Source: Hymenoscyphus infarciens
Lineage: Eukaryota; Ascomycota; Leotiomycetes; Helotiales; Helotiaceae
Direction of reading: 5' to 3'
Length of the DNA stretch: 64,000 bases
NCBI GenBank assembly: GCA_001414345.1
Contig: LLCB01000153.1
Location: 1 to 64,000, forward strand
Shown here: one piece after another, positions 1 through 11,241 of the stretch
How the letters are laid out: each line of letters begins with the position of its first letter
How positions within the stretch are numbered: the first letter of the stretch is position 1
Notes under the pieces: generated by a model
Seen by the model: the letters and a program-made list of their open reading frames with translations, nothing else
What the model was told of the DNA's origin: nothing
The model's database searches: none
Made by a program: the position numbers and the translations under genes

Positions 1-2038
1 GGCTTGCTTATGGATGGTTGATTGAAGTTCTGGGATTACTCTGTTTTTGTTCTTCGATTGATTTTGTTTTTGGAATTTTTAGGTTGAGGGGGGAAGGGGT
101 TGGGGGGTGTGGAAGGTGGAGAGGAAAATACTTTGAGAGTTTAGTTATGGAGTTACTTGTTGAATGTTTACTCGTTGGATTGGGGCTTACTTGTTCGTCT
201 ACCGCTTACTTGTTCGTCTCTAGCTTGCTTGCTCGTCTCTAGCTTACTTGTTCGTCTCTAGCTTACTTGTTAGTCTTTAGCTTACTCGCTTATTAGCAAG
301 TAAGTCACTTATCAAATAAATCAAGTGTTTTTTCTCCTTTTCAAAGGCGCTTGTACTGACAATCACAAAAGAGCTTGTTCTATGGCGTGAAATAGGAGGT
401 TAGAGATGTTGGACTTTGAAATGTGAAAGATGTCTCTTGGTAGTGAATATTTGGGGGTGGAAAGGTGAGGGTTGGGTTAGCTGCTAGTTGGCGAGTAAAC
501 TGCACTCCACATTTGGGGGCTGAAAAGAAAGTGTGCACGAGTTAGATATCATCAAAAGGTTAATTTACTATTTTAATTCTTTTAAGAGGATCAAAATTGG
601 GGGAAGGAGTTTAGGTTATATATATTTGGTGTTAGGGAGTAAAGGTCTTCAATTGGAAAGATTGCTTAGAAGTGAATCACAGGCTGGGAGAAAACCATTT
701 TTTACCCCGCGACGTCGAAGGACACGACTTACAGCAACATGAGCCAAGAATAGGATCACAGGAAAACGAGGCAGTCTCTACCAGCAGAGTCGAGCTCGAA
801 GAACCCGAATCGTCCTCAATTCATGAATCTCGGGACGACCTCAGAAACTTGGAAGTATAGCTAGACGACTTTTTCCATTCGTTGAATTTATGCTTGATTC
901 TTTCTTAGCTTGATCTTTCCAGCTGTTCGAGAATCGCTAAAACAAGTCTTTTTATTACAGAGATTCAAGAGACCTGACCGAAAGAGTGATATGAGAAGAG
1001 AAGAAAAGTGAGGAAAGGAGGTGGAATTGTTCACCTCTTCCCATTTTTTTCCCTCATAAGGCTTAGAAATTTCCTTCTATATGGATACCTACTTATGCTC
1101 CCGTGTTATGGAAACCAAAGGAGAAAAGAAAAATAGTACTCCGCTTGAGTTTTTCAGGTATTATTACTAGTTTTAAGAAGTTACTCGATCAATAAATGAT
1201 GTGAATGTCGCATTCCAAACCAGAAAAGCAAACAAACACTTATTTAATCGAGTTAGGAATCCTCGATTGAAGCTGGTCGTATCAATTACCCTACGAGGAA
1301 TGGTACCAAGTGTTATTAGATTAGAGAAATTGGATAGGGTTAGAAAGGAGATTTCTTGATCATCCTGACATAATGAAATTCCTAGGGCTTTTTATTGTAG
1401 CTATCCTAGAGTGACTCGAGTTACAAGGAAGGTGGGTGTGCAAAAAAATGACCAAGTCGAGAGTGTTTACAGTCAAGTCTTTTAGAAATAAGAGCATCTT
1501 ACGGAACTTGCAGAGAGAAGCATTCGTGATATTTCATAGAAGGCTTCGTTGTCTAACCCGTTCAGGGGTATTCTCAATTCCGGCAAAGCTGGAGTAAATT
1601 GCTCTAATCGTACACGAGCATCATACAGTCGTCTGCAATTTCTCCATATCATATAGCACAATCATTCCCTGGTCTATCCTCGAGATCCAAAGTGCGGTTG
1701 CAGCATGGTCTATCCTCCCCACGAGAGATATCATCTTGATATGAATTGGGCAATTCAAGGACCAAGGCTTCGGAGCCTTTGGTGGCCAAGTCCAGTGATC
1801 CAACATCGTAGCCGCTTGATCCGGAGTTCGGGAGCAACGAACCAGTTCATCTGTAAAGATTGAACGTGGCATCCAGCGAACAGGACCGCCAAATCTTCAT
1901 CAGATTGAAGCGGCTGACTTCACAGCACTTCTACATGCAGCCTATTTCAAGGGCGGGTCATTCTTCGGTTCCACCGGCATCTTCCACTCCCCCCAGTTGA
2001 GTTCAAGAATTGAGCTGTAACCAAATCCATCTCCCATT
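1..2038. other. Intergenic, no supported gene
   Basis: I see no convincing gene. Short reading frames occur (for example 672-860 plus and 1621-1872 minus), but they lack recognisable motifs or a plausible intron-linked continuation. A minisatellite lies at about 183-296. The 3' part is the downstream region of the minus-strand gene that ends at 2039. Confidence 0.5.
183..296. repeat. Minisatellite, about 19-21 bp unit
   Basis: Five to six tandem copies of a unit close to GCTTACTTGTTCGTCTCTA, with substitutions increasing toward the right end (TTAGTCTTTAGCTTACTCG). It lies outside any gene I can support. Confidence 0.75.
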
Positions 2039-2520
2039 CTATCGTCCAACAGCAACATATCCCTGGCCCCCATCCCCAATGCTCGGCCCCGAACTCTCAT
2101 TCCTCTTCAACATCACCTTCCTCACAGCTGCCCAACCCAAAAGTCCTACCGTCGTGGCAATAAAAGTCAAAACGACAATCTGATCCTTCCTGCTATCTCT
2201 CTGGAAACAAGTCGTGAATACATCTTTATCCTCTGCGTTCTTGCAGATTGGCAGTCTTTGGGAGAGACAGAAGGCTTTGTTACAGATTGTGCAAGAGGCG
2301 GAGGGTGCGCGGGGGGTTTTATCGGGGGACGAGCTGGAGGGCGAGGTGTTGGTTGAGAGGGGAATTATGGTGCTGTTGCTGAAGCAGGTACATTTGCAGA
2401 AGGAGGGGGGAGCTGGCGGGTGTTAGTAGGGGCAATTTGAAAATATTTGGAGAACTTACCACCGGCGAATACTGTTAGGATTAGAGCGCAGAATACGAGT
2501 AGTATTGTAAGTCTGGCCAT
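2039..2520 (-). CDS. Small secretory-pathway membrane protein, Cys-rich
   Basis: Two-exon minus-strand gene: ATG at 2520-2518, exon 1 2520-2460, 47-bp intron 2459-2413 (GTAAGT...CTAACACCCGCCAG), exon 2 2412-2039, ending TAG. The product is 144 aa. Residues 1-19 are a signal peptide or signal anchor (MARLTILLVFCALILTVFA). A cysteine-rich lumenal region follows (CKCTC near residue 25, CTIC near 60, CLSQRLPIC near 67), with an NSTI glycosylation sequon. A second hydrophobic segment lies near 100-115 (VVLTFIATTVGLLGWAAV), followed by a short basic tail. The pattern resembles a family of small uncharacterised fungal membrane proteins; I cannot name a function. Frame continuity across the intron and the signal peptide make the model solid. 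Confidence 0.8.
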
Positions 2521-2847
2521 GGCTGTGAAGTTGAGAAAGGATCGAAGTTCCTAGGTAGTTGTAGTCTTTCCCGTTGTTGGTAAGGATACGCCTTGATATT
2601 AGAAAAATACGAGAGCCCGGATCAGTTCCTGGGAGGTAGAATTTAACAAAAGTAAAGGGCTTTTAACAAGGCGTTGACTTGTATACTAGCAACCTCGAAG
2701 TCGCAAGCTGTGATATACGAATTGTGGATTTGGTCCGAGCTTCTGCGCTAGAGCAGGACTGGTTAGTCCCAACCTTCCCTTTCATAGAGCATCAGGAGAT
2801 CCAAAAAAGTTCAAGGCATCTGATCCTCAACCACCAAATACCTCAAC

Positions 2848-4211
2848 ATGCGTCGAATATCGAGAATCAACAGGTCAATTGACCTTTTAGCCCCAAAGTC
2901 TACACGAACGCCCTCACATTACCTCTGTGTAACATGTCGACATCAAGCAAACACCTTCTCGACATCCACCCCAAAAGCTAAGAAAGATCCATTCTTTTCC
3001 ACCGAAGGTTTCCGGAAACGTTTATGGGGTACAGATCAACCGCCAGGACAGAAAGATCCGTATACCAAGCAGGATAAAAATGAGGTAGCGGAGCAGGAGG
3101 GAGAGGGGGCAGCGGGAGAGGTATTGGGGGAGAGCACATCAACCATCAGGAAGCCCAGGAAAGGAGCGCTACACGAGTCCACGGGGCCAATTCAAAAATA
3201 CAAGAAGCCAAAGGTTTTGTTTGGAATGGAAGTTGTTGGAGATGCAGTCCCGGAATTGCGACAAGACCAGAGCTTCACGGCATTTATACCAGAGACGATT
3301 GAGAAGGATCCTGCGGTTTTGGCGGTGGCATTACATAGGGCAGTGGTGGAGATATTCACCTTGAAGCAGGCTGGCGTGCCTCTGAACTCAATATCAAAGG
3401 AGAATCCAAGCCACGAGCTAGATTGGACGATGGACACTACGATTACCCCAACGGCGAATGGCGCAGCCCTGACATTCCCTGAGAACGATACTCTGCAGTC
3501 GATATTGCAAGAGCTTGCGTCGCCTCTTAGCAGCAGTGGCAGTGAAGAAGCACCTGTCGAGCCAACGGAATCTCAAGAAGAAGTCGATGCAGATAGATCG
3601 CCTGTCGACCCTCTTCACCCAACAGAAACCATCGAACCCGAAACACCAAAGCCACAACCAACGGAATCTGAGGAGGACGTTGCTGCTGATCGTTCCGAGG
3701 AGAATCCACTGGTAAATGCAAAGATGGATTGGGATGTTCTCAGTACTGATGCGGTTGTTGCAACCTGGGGCACTGGATGGCTCGAGGTACCAATTGAGGA
3801 CCTTGAAGTCAAGTTTGCTGTAAGAACTGCCCTCCAAACACTAAAATACCACCCTAACAAGTATAATAGATCATAAAGAGAACCATGCAATTGACCGGTG
3901 CTCGATTCCCAGACTCGGCAATTCAATCAGCAAAATCAGTTGAAAACCTACTCACTCATTTGATCAAGCCACCGAAGCCTACCAAACTCACCGAGGCTCT
4001 TGCGCAAAGCCCTGAATTATTGAACTTACCAAACGTCACTGTTTCTGCAAGCAGAGTCACATATCACGATAAGGAACGCAAAATTGGTCGACAAAAGCTT
4101 GTAAGAGCTGAGTTGATGGCAAGGGGACTTCCTGTTTTCGCGAATAATGGACGAAGAGTGGTTTGGAAGAATGCTCCTGCGAACAATCAGACTGAGGCGG
4201 TCAGCAGGTAA
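2848..4211 (+). CDS. Mitochondrial large-subunit ribosomal protein mL50
   Basis: Two exons (2848-3819 and 3870-4211) joined across a 50-bp intron (GTAAGA...CCTAAC...ATAG), giving 437 aa. Without splicing the first exon would run into TAA at 3874. The N terminus is basic and Ser/Arg-rich and looks like a mitochondrial presequence. It is followed by GFRKRLWGTDQPPGQKDPY (about residues 55-73), a signature I associate with fungal mL50. The spliced join reads KFAIIKRTMQLTGARFPDSA, which matches the L50 core with its hydrophobic helix and PD turn. A long acidic, Ser/Pro/Glu-rich linker (about 220-300) separates the two halves. Its expected role is structural, in the mitoribosome large subunit (yeast MRPL13 is the equivalent). 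The start codon is the first ATG before the presequence. Confidence 0.8.
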
Positions 4212-5639
4212 GGATGGTAGGCGCAAATAGTTACCACCTCGAAAGGTTGGTTTGGGACTTGCCTAGCGAAGAAAGCAGGTCGAGGATATTTTAAATGTCT
4301 TCGTGTATGTTAGAGATAGGAGATTTCCACGAGGGTATTCTCCGATTGTACATCGAGAAGAAATGTAGTTTTATAAGCCATCTTTGGCATGTGTAAAAAG
4401 GATATTTTCAAAGTTCTTCGGTTCATTGCTAGAGCATTATTTTGAGCTGTGAAATCCGCTACTTTTATGTGACAAGTGCTACTGGACTCAACCTGAGAGA
4501 GCGGCTCAATAAGGATTTCCTGTTTAAGTGAAAAGGAACTTGGAGTCCAAGGAGCCTGCACCTAGCATGATCCACTCCCTCGGACATTTGGGGCTCTTTT
4601 GTAATTGTTAAAAGTTACTAAACCTGACACACTAAACCAGTGGTTATTTGATTCTCATTTGTGGAAAGTTATCCAGAAGCTAGATGCCTCACTTGCAAGG
4701 TGTTTGTAAGTTCACTCAATAATTTTCATTGTGTTGGTTTAGATGAGAGAAGTAAAGTAAGCGAGTTTAGTTCAGAAGAAAGTACTATTGTATGACTTAC
4801 TTGCTATAAATTGGAACTTTTCAGCTTTCCTTTTTTTCCAGGAGTGCTTCTAGCCAAGGTGTACAACTTGTGGGGAAGAGTGTGTTTTATCTGAGTAATT
4901 TCAAAGCTTGGGGCAGCTTTTTTGCTTACCAGCCAGCGATGAGCTGCTGCCCGCACGGTAGATCCTATTTCGACAGTGAACTTTTACTCCAAACTTTCGA
5001 CAAAGTTCATAGTTGATTCCTGGAGAGAGCCAGTGGAATCCCGATGTTTGTTATCTGTTGTATTGTTATTGGTTGTCATATTGTAGCTTATGAGGGTGAG
5101 ATTGTGGCCCCTGTTCTCCTTTGCGCGGTGTGATTTCGCTAATCTCTGGTAGAGAGCGCTCTCTGTGACTTTCGCTGTCTCTTTAGAGTACTCTGGCATT
5201 GGTGGACTCTCTTAGAGGTTCCCTGAGAGTGAGTGAATATAAACGTTATTTTTGCTTTACTTTGCTAATGTGTCTTCAGGCTGGCTTTTAGAACAGCAGC
5301 TAGCATTGAAAAGTTGAATAAATTTTAATGTGCTCGGAGAGTTTGTCCATACTTTTGGTCTTGCTGACTCGAATTTCAATAATCTTGGTGCCGGGGTGGC
5401 GCGTTATATTGCTGACGAGTGTGCTACTAAGTATCTTGGAGGTAAAGATTCGTTTTTTCACCACATCTGTCAATGCCTATCTCTTGAAGCTATTGCGCTT
5501 GCGACGAGTGAACAACCCTGATGTGTGAAGCATTCAACATAATTTCATTACTGGGTATATCCTACACCTATTCCGCGTATTACAGCCCATCTCTCGTTCC
5601 CATTAAATTCAATGCTTCCTTATCCCTCGTTCCACCCCT
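4212..5639. other. Intergenic, with an orphan protein-like ORF
   Basis: No complete gene is supported. At 5325-5519 (plus) there is a stop-bounded frame whose translation looks like real protein (FGLADSNFNNLGAGVARYIA, then a Cys/His stretch HHICQC). It has no good ATG, because TGA lies just upstream. It may be a 3' exon or a gene relic of unknown family. The rest is moderately AT-rich and featureless. Confidence 0.4.
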
Positions 5640-6599
5640 TTATATCAATAACCTGGATGCAAAAACAACACCCATAAATGCCCAACCACCCACAACATTG
5701 ACACTTCCCGCACTTTTCACCGTTGTCGCAGCAGCCGTACTCGATGCGCCTGCCGCTCCAGCAGCAGTACTACCCGTCGTCCAAACCACAGAAACGACCG
5801 GCTTTCCACTCCCAGATTGTACAATGGTGGTCTGCGTTGCGTTTCCAAAGGGGCCTTTTGTCGAAGTAAGCGTTGAATTTTGGACACTGAAACCCGAGGC
5901 TTTGGAAGAAGACGCAGAAATTGAAAGGGACGCAGAAGATGAGGTAGAATCAGACGCAGAGGAAGATGTAGAATCGGATGCAGAGATTGAGGAGGAAATC
6001 GCAGAGGTAGTACTAGAACTCGTACCTAAACTACTACTTGTCGGCGCTTGCGTAGTACTTGCAGCAGTAACACTAGCAACACTGCTACTGCTCGTTTGCG
6101 AAGTCCCCGGCCCAAGTGAGAAACTCGATTCCACTACTGCAATGATCGATGAGATAGCGGATCCGGTGGGAGAATCGGAGAGCGTAGTTGTAGGTGTCGA
6201 AGTCCCATCGTTTCCAGGCGCAAAATCTGGTGCGCGAATCGTGAAATTGTATGTCCCGCAAGCAGTCCCGATATTTCCACCTCCAAAGACAGTATGGTTG
6301 CGCAATGCGCACGCATCGAGTAGGCTCCCATAATCGCTATTGCAACTCGCTTCGTCGCATCCGGTCGAACTGCTCGATTTTTCGTATCCAAAAGATATCC
6401 ATGGATCCGTAGCGCTTCCCGTGAAAGACTCCTGCGATTCGAAGCTCGTACTGGCGAGTTTATTGCAGAAGGTTTTGTAGAGGAAGAACACTTTTTCGAC
6501 TTGGTACCCGTTCGCGCTGTCTGGGCAAGTGGGTGCGGAAATTGCGAGGGTTTGCGCCAGAAGAGATGCCGCGATGGCATACCTCAGCAGAGATAACAT
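5640..6599 (-). CDS. GPI-anchored Ser/Thr-rich cell-surface protein
   Basis: Uninterrupted minus-strand frame. I choose the ATG at 6599, not the upstream in-frame one at 6791, because it places a signal peptide (MLSLLRYAIAASLLAQTLAI) at the N terminus; the product is then 319 aa. After the signal comes a cysteine-containing domain (about residues 24-150) with CPDSANGYQVEKVFFLYKTF, two further Cys pairs and NHT/NFT glycosylation sites. Residues 160-280 are a Ser/Thr-rich, heavily O-glycosylatable stalk with SSSAS/SASDSTSSS repeats. The C terminus ends in a small-residue site and hydrophobic tail (VVGGWAFMGVVFASRLLI), the layout of a GPI attachment signal. The N-terminal domain is not one I can name. 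The protein probably sits in the cell wall or plasma membrane. Confidence 0.75.
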   Translation of the reverse strand: MLSLLRYAIAASLLAQTLAISAPTCPDSANGYQVEKVFFLYKTFCNKLASTSFESQESFTGSATDPWISFGYEKSSSSTGCDEASCNSDYGSLLDACALRNHTVFGGGNIGTACGTYNFTIRAPDFAPGNDGTSTPTTTLSDSPTGSAISSIIAVVESSFSLGPGTSQTSSSSVASVTAASTTQAPTSSSLGTSSSTTSAISSSISASDSTSSSASDSTSSSASLSISASSSKASGFSVQNSTLTSTKGPFGNATQTTIVQSGSGKPVVSVVWTTGSTAAGAAGASSTAAATTVKSAGSVNVVGGWAFMGVVFASRLLI

Positions 6600-7352
6600 A
6601 ACGAGAGACGGAATCCAGATTCTTGGAAAAAGAGAAGAAACAACAAATTGCGATAAAGAATGGATAGTAGAAGAAGAATCTTGCACGTTGAGAGTTGAGG
6701 AGTTCCAGGTGGGGAACAGGAAATGAAGGGACTGATCAATTGTTCGTCGCAGCAACCGTTTCAGAGAATCTATATGGGGGGGAAATCTCACTTGAGAGGT
6801 GGCGATCCTTTATCACCACCTTTTTCCGCCCCATGATTTAATTGTTCCTGTTGGTGCTGCGCGTAATTAGAGCCCAAGTCAATGGCTTCCTTCGCGCCCG
6901 CATGGATCCGTGGGTGAGGGCCTACGTGAGGGTCACGATGTTGGATGTGGATGTTGGAATGAGGTTGTTGGTTCCTGCGAAGGATTGCCCTTGAAATAGA
7001 CACCCATGCGCCTCGCCGCCTGGGCAAAAATCTTGCCCTAGGAGGGTAAACATTAATTTGTAAGACACGGATAATTTAAACGGCTGTAAAAATAATTGTA
7101 TCTTCTATAAAAACTAGATAAAATTGTCTATTCCATCCCCATTTTTTCACAAGTTAATCAAAGTTTCCAGTCACCTCAAGTCCCCTAGTCAAAGTCTGAA
7201 ACACAATGCGGAGAACCCTCGGCTATACTTAGGGGGCGTTCGTCCATCCTCACACCTTCAGCGCTTAACTTCACCAATACCCAGACTATCGGATTAAAAA
7301 ATCTCAAAGACCCCATTTGATCTGCGTCTGACATCAAGATATAGAAGTAGGC
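6600..7352. other. Intergenic
   Basis: This is the promoter side of the GPI-type gene and the 3' side of the amidase remnant. A minus frame at 6788-7027 has no recognisable content. I see no repeats or RNA genes. Confidence 0.5.
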
Positions 7353-7965
7353 TCATTCAAGAACGCCAACAGTATAAGCGCTCGGGACATCGCCCACGGG
7401 AGTAATTGGGGGTACACACTCCTTCGCAAAATCGGGCGTTTTTCTCACATCGCCTAATTTGTCGATATTTGCGGCTATGTTCACAAGCTTTCTTTCAGTC
7501 CAGGGGAGACCTAAAATCTCCATTCCGATTGGAATGCCAACTGGGGAAGAATCTGTTGCTGGGGAAAATCCTCTGGGGATAGTGACAACGGGAGCTCCTG
7601 TAAGTGCTGCAAGGATTCCATTTCGACCTGTTTGTGCAGATGAACCAATTGGGACGACGTGGTTCTTTTGCTCAGGGTAGATGACGGCGGTAAGATTGTT
7701 GTTAACGAAGGTCCTTTGCAAGGTGGCGATTAAAGCTGTGATATTTCCCTTGTTTTCGATGTCGCTTAGATCACTTCCAACACTCGCCATGATCGTCAGA
7801 GTCACAGCAAGATCTTTCATGTTCCTCGCAAATGGCCCGATTGCGTCTTGAGTAAAAGACATTGGCATAATGCCACCTCGCGAGATCACTCTTCTGGTCG
7901 GACGGACTAAAGAGAGAGTTTGCTGAAGCTGGACTACCCAAATAGTTCACGGCATCGGTGCCTAA
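7353..7965 (-). pseudogene. Amidase-signature enzyme remnant
   Basis: The minus strand encodes two separated blocks of a fungal amidase (AS family). Block one reads GTDAVNYLGSPASANSLFS (7965-7910), which carries the region of the catalytic Ser loop. It is out of frame with the continuation RPTRR-VISRGGIMPMSFTQD (from about 7905), so two bases appear lost, and a stop lies just upstream of the GTD motif. After MASVGSDLSD the frame jumps to the C-terminal part (YPEQKNHVVPIGSSAQTGRN, then APVVTIPRGFS and PIGMEILGLPWTERKL), omitting roughly a hundred or more residues of the usual ~500. The N-terminal half is absent. Intact relatives hydrolyse amides using a Ser-Ser-Lys triad. This copy cannot be functional. 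Confidence 0.8.
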
Positions 7966-9010
7966 GTGTCATTAGTTTTCAATTCCTCGTAAGAGAATTG
8001 TTTATTGATCTCGGTCGCCTGCATTACTGATGATTGTGCGAGGACGTCTAGGCTAATTGAGAGTATTATTCGAGAAGGTGTAGAAGAATGAGGCAATTAA
8101 ATTCCTAATTCTCTTTAACCTCAATACCCGAGAACATTTTGCACCACCAGGTGGCGAATCAATATAGATAGAATGCGACATAAAAAGAAAATAATAGCAA
8201 TTGATCCAGAAGTGATAGTCTAGGTATTTTTGGGTTTGTTAGAATTTCTGTCAGATGACTACAGAAAGTTTGCGAGTTAGTCAAGCTGCAGATCCCCTGA
8301 TGTATATCAGAAGATTAAATCATACGTATCTATCTGCCAGAAGTAGTTGAGCAAACTGGAATGTTAATTTGTTTAAAAGCAAGGCGTATTCCACAATCCT
8401 TTTTTATCATATGGCCAAGTTTTATCTTATAGACTATTACTTCTGTCTCAAAAAACTTAACGTTATTTTCCAGTCACATTATGTCTATATGAATTGCCTT
8501 TGGCTTACTCGATGCTTCCGTGTGACCTTGGAATGCGGATCTGGATGTCCCGCCACTCTTGGTGGATTGGGAGAGATCATTAGCTTCCATATGCTCTGTT
8601 AGTATCCTAATTCTTTTCTTTTTTTGGTTTCAACTCATCATACCTATTATGGAACCCGCTATTCGCTTAAGACATAATGTCAGCATTTTTTGCTTGAGCG
8701 TTGATCATTTAAAATTGCCATAACAAAGGTAAATTCACCAAGGAACGGCTTGAGGTTGGGTATAAGTTGTTGATGTTGGTTTTCCATCGTTCATTCACCA
8801 AGCATTTGGCGAATTTTTTAGACTTCCAAGCTGCAAATATCTATTATATAAGGCCGGCTGCTATTACTCCTAGCTTCTTGCTTCCTTCAACCTTTACAAC
8901 AAAAACCAAGAATCAATACTGGTACGTTTTGACAAAAAATTACGTTCTCTGCATAGGGAATCAAGTACCAACTTATTGCAGCCAATATCACGACTGTCAA
9001 CATTTTGAAA
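7966..9010. other. Intergenic
   Basis: AT-leaning spacer between the amidase relic and the Stc1-like gene. Several short frames occur but none has supporting motifs. No repeats noted. Confidence 0.5.
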
Positions 9011-9812
9011 ATGTCTGAAGACAAGTCAGACTCCACCAACCCTGAGCTTTTTATCAAGGGCCCAGCGACGCTCAAGGTAAGAGAAAGTTCCCTTTGTTCC
9101 CATTTGGTTATCCTATTTTTGGTGGCTAAGAGGAAAGTTTACCCTCCTTCGCCGCTCTCATCTCCAAAATTAACGATAAACCATTAGGCTAACGTGTCGT
9201 AGTGGGAGGAAGGTTTGGGAAAGGAGGCACATCCTACTCTTTCCTGGTGTCTTGACAACAAGGAGGCAATCCAGGCACTGCATTCATCCAAAACTGCCTC
9301 CAAGATCTTCGAACAGTAAGTTTAAATTTGCTAGCCCAACAATGAGCCCCAAAAGCTAACATTTTTAACAGATACTGCTGGTCTTGTAACCTTTACTACA
9401 AACCCTGCATGTTCTCGAAGAAGCAACGTCAAGATTATTATGGCCAAGGAGCAAGTTTCCCCTTTTAATATTTTCCTGTCTCAAATGACTTTGTATCACT
9501 AACATTACTAAACAGATGTGCAAATGGTGTCAAGCAGAGTGTGACCGTGCTTCCGATGAGAACTCGTTTGATATCCATATCCATATCCACTGTAATCGAA
9601 GCGGCAAGAAGATTTGTGGAACATGTAAGTCTTTCAGCTTGGAGCCGCCACCAGTCCTCGAGAAGATGAATTTACGAATGAAGGAGATGAGCATGGCGGA
9701 TATCCCAGCTCCCCAATTCACAATTAAGAAGAAGATGACGCAAGGACAACGACGGAAGGCTGAAATAGAGGCACGTCGTCAAAAGGATGTGAACGAGGGC
9801 GAGGGAAAATGA
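9011..9812 (+). CDS. Stc1-domain-like zinc-binding protein
   Basis: Four exons: 9011-9076, 9203-9315, 9372-9450 and 9516-9812, giving 184 aa. The third intron uses a GC-AG pair (GCAAGT donor at 9451); no GT donor nearby keeps the frame. The centre carries CWSC-x9-FSKKQRQ followed by CKWC (about residues 60-92), the paired-Cys and FSKKQ layout of the Stc1 domain, and then HC...CGTC further on. In fission yeast, Stc1 links RNAi to the CLRC H3K9 methyltransferase complex; whether this fungal relative does so is inference. The C terminus is Lys/Arg-rich. The ATG chosen is the first one followed by a spliceable frame. Motif match is good but the family assignment was made by eye. Confidence 0.65.
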
Positions 9813-11241
9813 CTCTGCTGCGCTCTTTGCTGCTAAAGCGGATCGATTGGCGTGGGAAGATATAGTTTAGTCCTGTGAACTGAAATTCGACTTATCAGGG
9901 AAAAGGGGCTATGTACTGTATAGAACGGCTCAGTGATACTTGAAGTAGGTACGGAGCAGATAATCTATACCCCCAAAGTATTTTTGGGTGACTTTGTTTG
10001 TGATAGTAGAATAATATGCCCTTTCCATTACCTCCTGCTCGAAAAGAGCTCACTTGACGTTCTAAAGCTCAGGAAAATCTTCGAACACCGGAGCCCACTA
10101 CGCTGTTTCAAAGAAACAAGACTAGAACTCTCGCTTATTTCAAAAACGCCACGGGAAGTAGAGAAGCTCAAAACTTTGAATTTGACAATTGGATTCCCAG
10201 AACAATTTGATGGTTCTTTAACTAATAAAAGAAACGTGACCTTTTATCACATGACATGCTTTTGAGCGCCTTTTTGAGTTTGAAGCCTCCAACATCAATT
10301 CCACTTGACTTTTCATATCCAACTCCCGGGTCACGACATCTCTCTCAACTGACTTTCGTCTTTAATTGCCTCATCAATCTTTAATGTCATCATCTAGTCT
10401 CGGCGCCAATACCCAACAAACACCATCTATCGGAGCATCAGCCGGCGACCCCGTTTTCTTTACTAAAACCATCAGCCACCAAGATGGGTCTCCAGAGCAG
10501 ATCATGAATCTGAGTGAGCTTACACAACATCTCTATCTACTCGGTGATATCGATAGGCCATCTATTAATAAGGTGGCTACCTAGTTTTCTTTCTCTTCAT
10601 ATACGCCCGACTGGCGGTGATACAACACACTGAATTGTTAACTTGCAGCCTACAAACATTACACCAGCTAGGCTGGCAACTCTACACAGTCTAGGCTTCC
10701 GATTTATATTTTCTTTCCCAGCCATGCCATGCCGTCTTCGCGTTGTTTTCTCTGTACCCTCTCCGATCCCCGAGCTGTTCCAATCAGGCCTCACGAAGCA
10801 ATCCCAAGACTTTGAGATTGCTTCCTGCAGAGTCAAACCAAATCCCATCCGTTATCTACTCCGTACGCTACGCTGCGGACGCTACAGGCCCTGCAGGTTC
10901 CCTGTCCTGGGCTAGACCGTGGATAGGGAACCTTAGCTCCCCTCTCTCCGCGCAACGGTTCCTTCTATTTAGTGGGGGGTAGCTTGACTTGCATCACTAG
11001 GGTTGAACTGGAGAACTCCCAAACCCAACTCGTTTTATTGTCCTCTCGCGGGGCACAGAAAATAAATCCCCTCCTTGCTTTTCTCCGCTTGGCAAAGAGG
11101 CTTCGTCTTATACAAATACTTGCCTCGCACCCTTGGCCTCGAGCTGTCTTCCTTCCTTTTTACTAGTAATTGTCCTCTTGACATAATATCCCCCACGAAT
11201 TTGGAAGACGAGTTGATTCAGGGATATCGAGCCCTTCCAGT
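9813..11241. other. Intergenic and permease promoter, with one weak gene candidate
   Basis: From ATG 10384 a 66-codon frame (MSSSSLGANTQQTPSIG...) can be joined in frame across a putative intron (after AAG at 10572 to CAG before 10649) to a frame ending near 10915. The donor GTGGCT is poor and the product has no known motif, so I do not call it as a gene. The 3' part, from about 10,900, is pyrimidine-rich and is presumably the 5' region of the permease. Confidence 0.35.

Noticed and set aside
1621..1872. 83-codon minus frame
   Set aside because: No signal, domain or splice partner; two overlapping frames are open, suggesting chance.
5521..6333. 270-codon plus-strand frame with acidic repeats
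   Set aside because: It is the antisense shadow of the Ser/Thr-rich stalk of the GPI-type protein; Glu/Asp-rich runs arise from reading Ser codons backwards.
10384..10915. Possible two-exon hypothetical gene
   Set aside because: The required donor (GTGGCT) is poor and the protein has no known motif; mentioned only in the spacer entry.
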